A stretch of 53,990 nt of DNA from JBFXIE01 sp050176255. GTDB taxonomy: Bacteria; Pseudomonadota; Gammaproteobacteria; Burkholderiales; Burkholderiaceae_C. The stretch lies in the NCBI RefSeq assembly GCF_050176255.1, contig NZ_JBFXIE010000019.1. The stretch is one strand, 5' to 3'. Made by a program: the position numbers and the translations under genes. Below the pieces are notes generated by a model. It saw nothing but the letters and a program-made list of their open reading frames with translations, was not told the origin of the DNA and made no database searches. The stretch's first letter is position 1; every line of letters starts with the position of its first letter. Shown one piece after another: positions 1 to 7,343 of the stretch.

Positions 1-1170
1 GGCACCGTGGCCACCGTGGTGGTCACGCTGTTTGCCCCCACGGTGGCGGACTTTGCCGTGCGGCTGGGCCCGCCCGAGTACTTCATGCTGATGGTGCTGG
101 CGTTCACCACCGTGAGCGCCGTGCTGGGCCAGAGCAGCCTGCGTGGCATGACGTCGCTGTTTGTCGGCCTGGCGCTGGGCTGCGTGGGCATGGATCAGAT
201 CTCGGGCGCGGCACGCTACACGGGCGGCAAGATGGAGCTGCTGGACGGCGTGGACATCGTGCTGGTGGCCGTGGGCCTGTTCGCCGTGGCCGAGGTGCTG
301 TACGCCGCGCTGTACGAGGGCAAGGTGGAGGAATCGCAGAACAAGCTGACCCGTGTGCACATGACGGCGCGCGACTGGAAGCGTTCGGTGCCCGCGTGGC
401 TGCGCGGCACCCTGATCGGCACGCCGTTTGGCTGCATACCGGCTGGCGGCACCGAGATTCCCACCTTCTTGAGCTACGCCACCGAGAAAAAGCTGGCCAA
501 GGGCGAGGACAAGGCGGAGTTTGGCGCCGCGGGCGCCATCGAGGGCGTGGCTGGCCCCGAGGCCGCCAACAACGCCACCGTGACGGCGGCGATGATTCCG
601 CTGCTGACCCTGGGCATTCCCACCAGCAACACCACCGCCGTGCTGCTGGGCGCGTTCCAGAACTACGGCATCAACCCCGGGCCGCAGTTGTTCACCACAT
701 CGGCGGCGCTGGTGTGGGCGCTGATCGCGTCGCTGTACATCGGCAACCTCATGCTGCTGGTGCTGAACCTGCCCCTGGTGGGGCTGTGGGTGAAGCTGCT
801 GAAGATTCCGCGCCCGCAGCTGTACGCGGGCATCCTGATCTTTGCCACCGTGGGCGCCTACGGCATGCGCCAGAGCACGTTTGACCTGTTTCTGCTGTAC
901 GCCATCGGCCTGCTGGGCGTGCTGATGCGGCGCTTTGACTTCCCAACCGCGCCCGTGGTGGTGGGCATGATCCTGGGGCCGCTGGCCGAGGCGCAGCTGC
1001 GCAACGCCATCTCGATTGGCGAGGGCAGCTGGATGATCTTTTTGCAGCGGCCCATGACGGTGACGCTGCTGGTGATCGTGCTGGCCGTGCTCATCGTGCC
1101 GCGCGTGCTGCGCCGCTGGGCCGAGCGCAACCTGGTGCACGCGCACCAAAGCGCCGACGATGTGAGCTGA
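1..1170 (+). CDS. tctA: Tripartite tricarboxylate transporter permease TctA (5'-truncated by window)
   Basis: This is the C-terminal 389 residues of the large membrane subunit of a TctABC-type secondary transporter, which imports tri- or dicarboxylates captured by a periplasmic TctC protein. The reading frame is open from base 1, so the start lies upstream; the family is about 500 residues. The conserved loop with PAGGTEIPTF (about residues 146-155 of the fragment) and the segment TLGIPTSNTT match the TctA signature, and many hydrophobic helices follow. The C-terminal tail is polar. No tctB or tctC is visible downstream, so any partners lie upstream. Substrate cannot be read from the sequence. 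Confidence 0.93.
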   Translation, partial: GTVATVVVTLFAPTVADFAVRLGPPEYFMLMVLAFTTVSAVLGQSSLRGMTSLFVGLALGCVGMDQISGAARYTGGKMELLDGVDIVLVAVGLFAVAEVLYAALYEGKVEESQNKLTRVHMTARDWKRSVPAWLRGTLIGTPFGCIPAGGTEIPTFLSYATEKKLAKGEDKAEFGAAGAIEGVAGPEAANNATVTAAMIPLLTLGIPTSNTTAVLLGAFQNYGINPGPQLFTTSAALVWALIASLYIGNLMLLVLNLPLVGLWVKLLKIPRPQLYAGILIFATVGAYGMRQSTFDLFLLYAIGLLGVLMRRFDFPTAPVVVGMILGPLAEAQLRNAISIGEGSWMIFLQRPMTVTLLVIVLAVLIVPRVLRRWAERNLVHAHQSADDVS

Positions 1171-1350
1171 CAGACCAGTACGGCGAAGCGGTACGCCGCC
1201 AGTCGCAATCCGCCCTGGCGCAGCGTCTTTGCCGCCCGCCACCGCCAAGCCCCGGCGGACTGCAACCCTGGGTTCTACCTGACATGCAAAGCCGCGCGCG
1301 TCGCTAACATGCGCCCATGCTTTTGAACGCTCCGCGTGACCTGCAATGAC

Positions 1351-1388
1351 TGCGCCCCCGGTTCTGACCGGGGGCGCATTGTTTTTTC
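1351..1388 (+). terminator. Strong intrinsic terminator between tctA and the oligomer hydrolase gene
   Basis: A perfect 11-bp stem (TGCGCCCCCGG, 1351-1361, with CCGGGGGCGCA, 1368-1378) and a 6-nt loop are followed by TTGTTTTTT. It lies 181 bases after the tctA stop but only 34 bases before the next start codon. It can end tctA transcription, but may also sit in the leader of the downstream gene. The 180 bases before it hold no gene I can support. Confidence 0.85.
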
Positions 1389-1421
1389 GTACTGCCAAAA
1401 ACCACAACCCAAGGAGACAAC

Positions 1422-3608
1422 ATGCGAATGAATCCACGATTGACGATGCGCTGCGCCCTCACGGCGCTGGCCGGGGCTGCGCTGGTCGCCTGCGGCGGCG
1501 ATGACGAGGGGCCGGTCAACGAGCTGCCCAAGGGCATCAAGGAGATCAGCGCCACCGTCTATCCGGCCACCACCGTGGGCACGGGCGCCACGGCGGCCAC
1601 GCAAGACCTGCTGACCGGCGGCATCGGCAAAACGGGCCTGGGCGCAGCGGCTGCGCCCGCCTACGCCGACCCGGCCAACCCCACGGCGGCCGAGCTGCGC
1701 CGCAACGCGTTGTTTTCCAACTACCGCGGCCTCCTGGACTACACCGCCAACGGCGGCTACGGCAGCCTGTACGGTCCCAACGTCACGGCCGACGGCCGCG
1801 TGACGACCAGCGAGGGCCTGATCCCCGGCCGTGAATACCTGGCCGTGCTCGACGATGGCACGGGCCGCAAGCAGACCGTGATCGCCGTGCAGGTGCCCGA
1901 CAGCTTCAGCGCGGCCAATCCCTGCATCGTGCTGGGGCCGTCGTCCGGGTCGCGCGGTGTGTATGGCGCCATCGGCACGGCGGGCGAGTGGGGCCTGAAG
2001 AAGGGCTGCGCCGTGGCGCTGACCGACGCGGGCAAGGGCGTGGGCCTGCACAACCTGGCCGACGACACCGTCAACAAGGTGGACGGCACGCGCGCCACGC
2101 GCACGGCCGCGGGCGCGCTGGCCTTTTTTGCCGCCAACATCACCGACGCTGCGCGCTCGCTCTATAACGCGGCCTTCCCTAACCGCATCGCCATCAAGCA
2201 CGCGCAATCCCAGCAAAACCCCGAGAAGGACTGGGGTACAGACACCCTGGCCGCGGGCCGCTACGCGCTGTATGTGCTGAACGCGCGCTATGGCACGGCA
2301 GACAACCCCGTGCCCTTCACCAGGAACAACACGCTGGTGATTGCGGGATCGGCGTCCAACGGCGGCGCGGCATCGCTGCGGGCGGCCGAGCAAGACAGCG
2401 AGGGCCTGATCGACGGCGTGGTGGCCTCCGAGCCCGTCACCGAGATGCCCACCGCCGCGGGCTACGGCATCCAGTTTGGCGGCGCCGCCGTGGCGGGCTA
2501 CGGCAAGACCCTGGCCGAATACACCACCTACGGCAACATCTTCCAGCCCTGCGCGGCGCTGGCGGCCGATGCGGCCATTGCCGAGACCTCGATCTACAAC
2601 TACATCGGCCTCGTCAACATGACGGCCCGCGCCACCGCGCGCTGCGATGGCCTGGCGGCCAAGGGCCTGGTCAGCGGCGCCACCACCGCCCAGCGCGCCG
2701 CCGACGCCCTGGCCAAGCTGCGCGCCTTTGGCTGGTCGGACGAGAGCAACACCATGCACAACGCCCACTACGCGCTGGGCAACGGGCCCATCCTGTCGGC
2801 CATGTACACCATGGCCTATGGCCGTTTTGGTGCCGATGCCAACCTGTGCAGCAGCAGCTTTGCCGCGGTCAACGCTGCAAACGGCGACGTGGTGGCCGCC
2901 ACGCCCACGGCGCTGGCGCAAAGCGCCGCCACGGCCAACGGTACGGCCAATGGCACGCCCGCCACGGTGGTCTATAACAACTCGCTGGGCGGGGCCAAGG
3001 CCTGGCAGTTTGCGGTGTCGCCCTCGACCGGCGTGGCCGACTTCGGTCTGGACAACGCCCTGTGCCAGCACGCGCTGGTCAGCGGCAAAGACCTGGCCAG
3101 CGGCGCGGCGCTGACGGCCAGCACCACGCCCACCAAGGCGCAAAGCGACGCGGTGCGCGCCGGCATTGCCGAGGTATTGCACAGCGCCAACCTGCGCGGC
3201 AAGCCGGCCATCATCGTGTCGGGCCGCAGCGACGCGCTGGTGCCGGTCAACAACAACTCGCGGGCCTACACGGCGCTCAATCGCACGATCGAGGGCGCAT
3301 CGACCAAGCTGCGCTATATCGAGGTTTTGAACGGCCAGCACTTTGATACGTTCTTGCCCTTCTCGGGCTTTGACACGCGCTTCGTGCCGCTGCACCCGTA
3401 CTTCAACCAGGCCATGGACGTGATGTGGGCCCACCTGAAGAACGGCGCCGCGCTGCCCGCCAACCAGGTCGTGCGCACCACGCCCCGCGGCGGCGTGCCC
3501 GGCGCGGCGCCCGCCATTACGGCCGCCCATGTGCCGCCGTTTGCCCTGGCGCCCGCCGCTGCCGACCAGATCGGCTTTGCCGGCACGTCCATCACCGTGC
3601 CGCGCTGA
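1422..3608 (+). CDS. D-(-)-3-hydroxybutyrate oligomer hydrolase (3HBOH family), probable lipoprotein
   Basis: The 728-residue protein matches the 3HB-oligomer hydrolase family (PF10605 type), which cleaves soluble 3-hydroxybutyrate oligomers released from polyhydroxybutyrate into monomers. The nucleophile motif GSASNGG places the likely catalytic serine at residue 312. The N-terminus is a signal with a lipobox ending LVAC and the lipidation Cys near residue 24, so export and membrane anchoring are predicted. The ATG at 1422 is chosen because AAGGAG lies at 1411-1416. A 3-hydroxybutyrate dehydrogenase gene, which would oxidise the product, is at about 26.3 kb. The function call is strong; the lipoprotein location is inferred. 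Confidence 0.9.
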   Translation: MRMNPRLTMRCALTALAGAALVACGGDDEGPVNELPKGIKEISATVYPATTVGTGATAATQDLLTGGIGKTGLGAAAAPAYADPANPTAAELRRNALFSNYRGLLDYTANGGYGSLYGPNVTADGRVTTSEGLIPGREYLAVLDDGTGRKQTVIAVQVPDSFSAANPCIVLGPSSGSRGVYGAIGTAGEWGLKKGCAVALTDAGKGVGLHNLADDTVNKVDGTRATRTAAGALAFFAANITDAARSLYNAAFPNRIAIKHAQSQQNPEKDWGTDTLAAGRYALYVLNARYGTADNPVPFTRNNTLVIAGSASNGGAASLRAAEQDSEGLIDGVVASEPVTEMPTAAGYGIQFGGAAVAGYGKTLAEYTTYGNIFQPCAALAADAAIAETSIYNYIGLVNMTARATARCDGLAAKGLVSGATTAQRAADALAKLRAFGWSDESNTMHNAHYALGNGPILSAMYTMAYGRFGADANLCSSSFAAVNAANGDVVAATPTALAQSAATANGTANGTPATVVYNNSLGGAKAWQFAVSPSTGVADFGLDNALCQHALVSGKDLASGAALTASTTPTKAQSDAVRAGIAEVLHSANLRGKPAIIVSGRSDALVPVNNNSRAYTALNRTIEGASTKLRYIEVLNGQHFDTFLPFSGFDTRFVPLHPYFNQAMDVMWAHLKNGAALPANQVVRTTPRGGVPGAAPAITAAHVPPFALAPAAADQIGFAGTSITVPR

Positions 3609-3675
3609 AGTCCCGGCGACTGCAGGCCGTGCGTCTGTCCAGGCTGATCGGCCTGGAGTCCTTGAAACAGTCGGT

Positions 3676-3709
3676 CCGGCCCGGCGGCGCCCGTGTGCCG
3701 CCGGGCCGG
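3676..3709 (+). other. 13-bp GC-rich hairpin downstream of the oligomer hydrolase gene
   Basis: CCGGCCCGGCGGC (3676-3688) pairs perfectly with GCCGCCGGGCCGG (3697-3709) around an 8-nt loop. No T-tract follows, so it may be a Rho-assisted 3' end or a stabilising structure rather than a classical terminator. A weaker hairpin (CCAGGC/GCCTGG) lies about 25 bases upstream. Confidence 0.5.
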
Positions 3710-3752
3710 GTGCTGCCTGTCTGCGTTCTTGAAACCCGTTGGAGAAAGATGG

Positions 3753-4907
3753 ATGAGCATTTGGATGGCAAAACGGCGGTGTGCGTTGCTGCTGGCGGCG
3801 CTGGTGCTGGGTGCCCTCGCGGGCCCGGCGGCGGCATCTCCCGCCGCTGAAGTGTGGGTGGGGCAGGTGGCGCCGCTGTCGGGCGTGCTGGGCTCCACTG
3901 GCGAGCAGATGGTGCTGGGCGGCAAGGTGTACTTTGATGCGGTCAACGCCCAGGGCGGCGTGCACGGCGCGCAGATCCGCGTGGCCGTGGAAGACGACGG
4001 CTACAAGGTCGAAGACACCGTGCGCCTGACCCGCGCCATGCTGGAGCGCCCCGAGGTGGTGGCGCTGTACGGTTTTGCAGGCACCTCCAACCTGGCGCAG
4101 ATGCTGTCGGACAAGGTGCTCGAGCGCGGCGGCGCGGCGCTGGTGGCGCCCTACACCGGCGGCGAAGTGCTGCGCGCGCCCTTCAATCCGTGGATTTTTC
4201 ATGTGCGTGCAGGCTACGCCGACGAGGCCGAGCACATGGTGCAGCAGCTGGCCACTCTGGGCGTCACGCGCATTGCCGTGATGTACCAGGACGACGGCTT
4301 CGGCAAGGCCGGGCTGGCTGGCGTGGAGGCGGCGCTGGCGCGGCGCCAGCTCCAGCTGGTGACCGCTGCGGGCTACGAGCGCAACACCGACAACGTGGAT
4401 GCGGCGGTGAAGGCCATCCGTGCCACCGACGCACAGGCGGTGATCATGATTGCCATCAACAAGCCTGCCGCCGCGTTTGCCAAGCGCTACCGCGAGGCGG
4501 GCGGCGGCGCGCAGCTGTTCAACATCTCGGTGGTGGATCCGGCCGAGATCGTGAAGCTGGCGGGCCTGAAGAACGCGCACGGCCTGGCCATCAGCCAGGT
4601 GGTGCCCTACCCGTACCGGCCGCAGCTGCCCGTGGTGCGTGAATACCAGCAACTGCTGCAAAAGTACGCACCGGGCGCCGAGGTCAACTACACCAGCTTC
4701 GAGCTGTTCCTGGGCGCCAAGGTGCTGGTGGAGGCACTGCGCCGCGCCGGCCCGCAGCCCACGCGCTCGCGCGTGCTGCGCGCGCTGGAGTCGCTGCAAT
4801 CCTATGACCTGGGCGGCATCACCCTGAGCTACGGCCCGGCCAACCGGGTGGGTTCGCGCTTCGTCGAAGTCACCGTGATCGACAGCAACGGCCGGCTTCT
4901 CAAGTAA
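3753..4907 (+). CDS. ABC transporter periplasmic substrate-binding protein, Leu/Ile/Val (Peripla_BP_6) type
   Basis: The 384-residue protein has a signal peptide (hydrophobic run ALLLAALVLGALAG, likely cleavage after PAAA) and a type I periplasmic-binding fold: opening VGQVAPLSGVLGSTGEQ, GFAGTSN near residue 108, and YQDDGFGKAG at the interdomain region. Such proteins capture branched-chain amino acids, amides or aromatic acids for LivHMGF-type importers. No permease or ATPase gene is adjacent, so it is an orphan receptor here and its ligand is unknown. The start at 3753 is chosen for GGAGAAAG at 3741-3748; a start at 3693 in the same frame would spoil the signal peptide. Confidence 0.88.
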   Translation: MSIWMAKRRCALLLAALVLGALAGPAAASPAAEVWVGQVAPLSGVLGSTGEQMVLGGKVYFDAVNAQGGVHGAQIRVAVEDDGYKVEDTVRLTRAMLERPEVVALYGFAGTSNLAQMLSDKVLERGGAALVAPYTGGEVLRAPFNPWIFHVRAGYADEAEHMVQQLATLGVTRIAVMYQDDGFGKAGLAGVEAALARRQLQLVTAAGYERNTDNVDAAVKAIRATDAQAVIMIAINKPAAAFAKRYREAGGGAQLFNISVVDPAEIVKLAGLKNAHGLAISQVVPYPYRPQLPVVREYQQLLQKYAPGAEVNYTSFELFLGAKVLVEALRRAGPQPTRSRVLRALESLQSYDLGGITLSYGPANRVGSRFVEVTVIDSNGRLLK

Positions 4908-4921
4908 CCCTGGTGGTAGCT

Positions 4922-5089
4922 TCAGTCCGGCATGGAGCAATGCCCGCCGGATGCCGCCTTGCCCGATCCGGCGGCAATCAGCGGGGCCTCAAAGCGCAGA
5001 TCCACCGGGGCAGAGGTGCCGTAGTCCCAGGCCACAAAGGCGGCAAGCACGGCCCAGAAGGCCAGGCGCAGCGTGGTGTGTCGTGTCAT
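4922..5089 (-). CDS. Small 55-aa membrane-anchored or exported protein downstream of yeeE-like gene
   Basis: I do not recognise this gene. The reading frame encodes 55 residues: a charged start (MTRHTT), one hydrophobic segment (LAFWAVLAAFVAWDYG, about residues 9-24) and a short polar tail ending GGHCSMPD with a single Cys. The ATG at 5089 is preceded by GGGAGAGA, a good ribosome binding site, and lies 19 bases after the stop of the sulfur transporter gene, so they are probably cotranscribed. The predicted topology is one membrane span with an outside tail. A link to sulfur handling is inferred only from position. Confidence 0.55.
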   Translation of the reverse strand: MTRHTTLRLAFWAVLAAFVAWDYGTSAPVDLRFEAPLIAAGSGKAASGGHCSMPD

Positions 5090-5108
5090 GGCGTGTCTCT
5101 CCCGGGGC

Positions 5109-6206
5109 TCAAAAACCAAAATGGCGGCGGATGCGCAGGCCGAAGATCGTGCCTGCGAAGGCCAGCGGCACCCAGATCCAGCCGTGGATGCTGCCCGTGG
5201 AGATGCCCGACAGCATGGCCCCCACGTTGCAGCCAAACGCCAGGCGCGAGCTGTAGCCCAGCAGCAGACCGGCCGCCAGGGCCACGGCCCATTGCGTACC
5301 CGTCAGGGCTTTGGCCGCGGCGGGCTTGCCGGCCGACACCCACAGCGCGCCGCCCAGAATGCCGATGTTGGTGATGCTGGTCACGTCCAGCAGCACGGTT
5401 TCTTGCAGGCGGGCGGCGTTGCCGGGCTGGCTCCAGAACCAGTTGCCTGCCAGATCCGCGGCACCGCTGGCCTGGGCGATTTTGGCGGCCCACAGGCCAA
5501 AACCATAGACCACGCCCCAGGGCTGGCCGGCGATCACCAGGTTCAGCGTGGCCAGCAGCGCCAGCAGCACCGCGCCCACGATCCACTTGCGCACCAGCAG
5601 CGGCTTGGGCTGCGCACCTTGCACCACGGGGGCGCGGCGCGCATACCAGCGCACGGCCACCGCAACCACGGCCAGTGCCGCCAGCGTCATCAGCAATGCC
5701 TCTTGCCAGCCGAAGCGGCTGACCAGGCCCACCGGCGCTGCGCGGCCCAGGTCCAGCCAGAAGCCCAGGTGCAGCGACCCCAGGAAGCTGCCCAGCGCAA
5801 ACAGCGGCAGGATGGCCATGTTCATCGGAATGCCAAGGCCTGCCTTGTACAGCGTGCCGCTGCCGCAGCCGTCTGCAATCTGCATGCACAGCCCGAACAC
5901 AAAGGCGCCCACCAACAGGCTGACGCTGGGCGGGCCCAGCGCGGCCGTCAGTTCAGGAAAATGCCCCAGCAGCGGCATGGCCAGCGCAGCGGCCAGGGCC
6001 AGCAGCAGCAACTGGCCCATGACGCCGCTGGCGTCTTTGTCCTCGATCAGCATGCGCCAGCCGGTGGTGAAGCCAAAGCGCTGGCCCGCCAGCACCGCGC
6101 CCAGGCCCAGGCCCACGGCGAACAGGGCGGCCTGCCGCACGGACACGGTCCACAGCAGCCAGCCAAAGAACACGGCCAGCAGGGCCGCCAGGGGGATTCG
6201 TTTCAT
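5109..6206 (-). CDS. YeeE/YedE (TsuA-type) sulfur-compound transporter
   Basis: The 365-residue integral membrane protein has two homologous halves, each with a conserved cysteine motif: IADGCGSGTLYKAG (about residues 111-124) and FGCNVGAM near the C-terminus. In characterised YeeE proteins such cysteines relay thiosulfate across the inner membrane. The periplasmic rhodanese gene just upstream and the small membrane protein downstream run in the same direction, suggesting a thiosulfate uptake/conversion module. No ribosome binding site precedes the ATG, and a copy of the dispersed repeat ends about 20 bases upstream. Thiosulfate as substrate is inferred from the family. Confidence 0.85.
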   Translation of the reverse strand: MKRIPLAALLAVFFGWLLWTVSVRQAALFAVGLGLGAVLAGQRFGFTTGWRMLIEDKDASGVMGQLLLLALAAALAMPLLGHFPELTAALGPPSVSLLVGAFVFGLCMQIADGCGSGTLYKAGLGIPMNMAILPLFALGSFLGSLHLGFWLDLGRAAPVGLVSRFGWQEALLMTLAALAVVAVAVRWYARRAPVVQGAQPKPLLVRKWIVGAVLLALLATLNLVIAGQPWGVVYGFGLWAAKIAQASGAADLAGNWFWSQPGNAARLQETVLLDVTSITNIGILGGALWVSAGKPAAAKALTGTQWAVALAAGLLLGYSSRLAFGCNVGAMLSGISTGSIHGWIWVPLAFAGTIFGLRIRRHFGF

Positions 6207-6227
6207 GGGTAAAAAATCAAAAAAGTG

Positions 6228-6260
6228 AGCTGCCAGCGCTTGCTGGATAAGCGCTGGGGG
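6228..6260. repeat. Dispersed repeat copy (a), between rhodanese and yeeE-like genes
   Basis: The copy contains AGCTGCCAGCGCTTGC and then GATAAGCGCTGGGGG: an AGCGCTT / AAGCGCT dyad with the AGCTGC core. It is one of eight related copies in the window. It lies in the leader of the yeeE-like gene on the minus strand. Confidence 0.6.
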
Positions 6261-6305
6261 TTAACTGGGCTACAAACTTTTGGGGCCGCCGATCGGGCAC
6301 GCGGC

Positions 6306-7265
6306 TTACCTGAACTTGCGCTCCCACCACTGCCGGGCGTCGTAGGCCAGCGCCTCGGCGCGGCTGGGCTGGTTGGCCATCAGCGGCGGTTCCTTGGACT
6401 GGGTCCAGTCCACCATGGAGCCCGCGTACAGCTTCACGCCGGGCAGGCCCGCCACTTCGGACAGGCCGAACCAGTCGGTCGCCGCCCAGTGGCCGGTGTT
6501 GCAGAACGCCACCATGTCCTGCCCCTGTTCGCGCTTGACCTTGGCTGCGATCTGCTTGGCCGTGGCCGCATCGACAAAGGTGGTCGTGCCCGGCACGAAC
6601 CACTGGTTGAAGTCCAGCTGCTGCGCGCCGGGCAGGGTGCCCGAGACCTTGGCCGCAGGCGCGCGCACCTTGCCCTGGTAGAAAGCGTCGGGGCGCGAGT
6701 CCACCAGCGCCGCATTGCTCAGGCGGATGTGCTGGCCCACGTCCTCGCGCGTGGCCAGCAGGCGGGTGTCCAGCGCGGGGGCGTACTGGCTGGCCGTCAC
6801 CTGGGGCACTTCGGTCGTCAGGGGCAGCTTGGCCTGGCTCCAGGCCTTCATGCCGCCGTTCAGGATGGACAGCTCTTTCAGTCCCAGCAGCTTCAAAGTC
6901 CAGTACACGCGGGCGGCGGCGCCAAAGTCGGTGGTGTCGGCTCCGGTGGAGACGATCACGGCATGCGTGGCGGGCGTCAGGCCCAGCGACTGCACCAGCG
7001 CGGTGAGCTGGGGCAGCTCGGGCAGCTCGCCAGGGTTGCTGGCGGGGCCGCGCCAGCGGGCGTAAGGCGCGTTCAGCGCGCCGGGGATGTGCTGCGCGGC
7101 GTAGCTGGCGGGGTCGCGGATATCGATCACGCGCGGTGCGGCGGGCTGGCCGGTTCGGGCTTGCAGTTCGACGGGTGTGAGCAGCGGCTGGGCGGCCCAG
7201 CCCGCAGGAGCCGCGAGGGCAGCGGCAGAGAACACGGCGAGCGCCAGCAGTTTTTTCATGGCCAT
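6306..7265 (-). CDS. Periplasmic rhodanese-type thiosulfate sulfurtransferase
   Basis: The 319-residue protein has two rhodanese domains. The N-terminal one has VIDIRDPASY but no active cysteine; the C-terminal one carries the catalytic Cys in AFCNTGHWA (about residue 257) after VDSRPDAFYQG. A signal peptide (KKLLALAVFSAAALAAPAGWA) predicts export. It should transfer sulfane sulfur from thiosulfate or a related donor to an acceptor in the periplasm, consistent with the YeeE-type transporter gene 99 bases downstream. Two ATG codons, at 7265 and 7259, are both plausible starts; neither has a convincing ribosome binding site. Confidence 0.88.
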   Translation of the reverse strand: MAMKKLLALAVFSAAALAAPAGWAAQPLLTPVELQARTGQPAAPRVIDIRDPASYAAQHIPGALNAPYARWRGPASNPGELPELPQLTALVQSLGLTPATHAVIVSTGADTTDFGAAARVYWTLKLLGLKELSILNGGMKAWSQAKLPLTTEVPQVTASQYAPALDTRLLATREDVGQHIRLSNAALVDSRPDAFYQGKVRAPAAKVSGTLPGAQQLDFNQWFVPGTTTFVDAATAKQIAAKVKREQGQDMVAFCNTGHWAATDWFGLSEVAGLPGVKLYAGSMVDWTQSKEPPLMANQPSRAEALAYDARQWWERKFR

Positions 7266-7343
7266 GAAAGCAACAGAGGGTTCAAGGAAGGCGGCGATTG
7301 TCCCGCGCTGGCGCGCTGCGCCAACGACAGAATCGAATTGTTC

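Noticed and set aside
1275..4940. Very long open frame on the minus strand across the oligomer hydrolase and binding-protein genes
   Set aside because: It is antisense to two well-supported genes. Its translation is His/Arg/Gly/Ala-rich low-complexity sequence with no family motifs, the usual shadow of high-GC genes.
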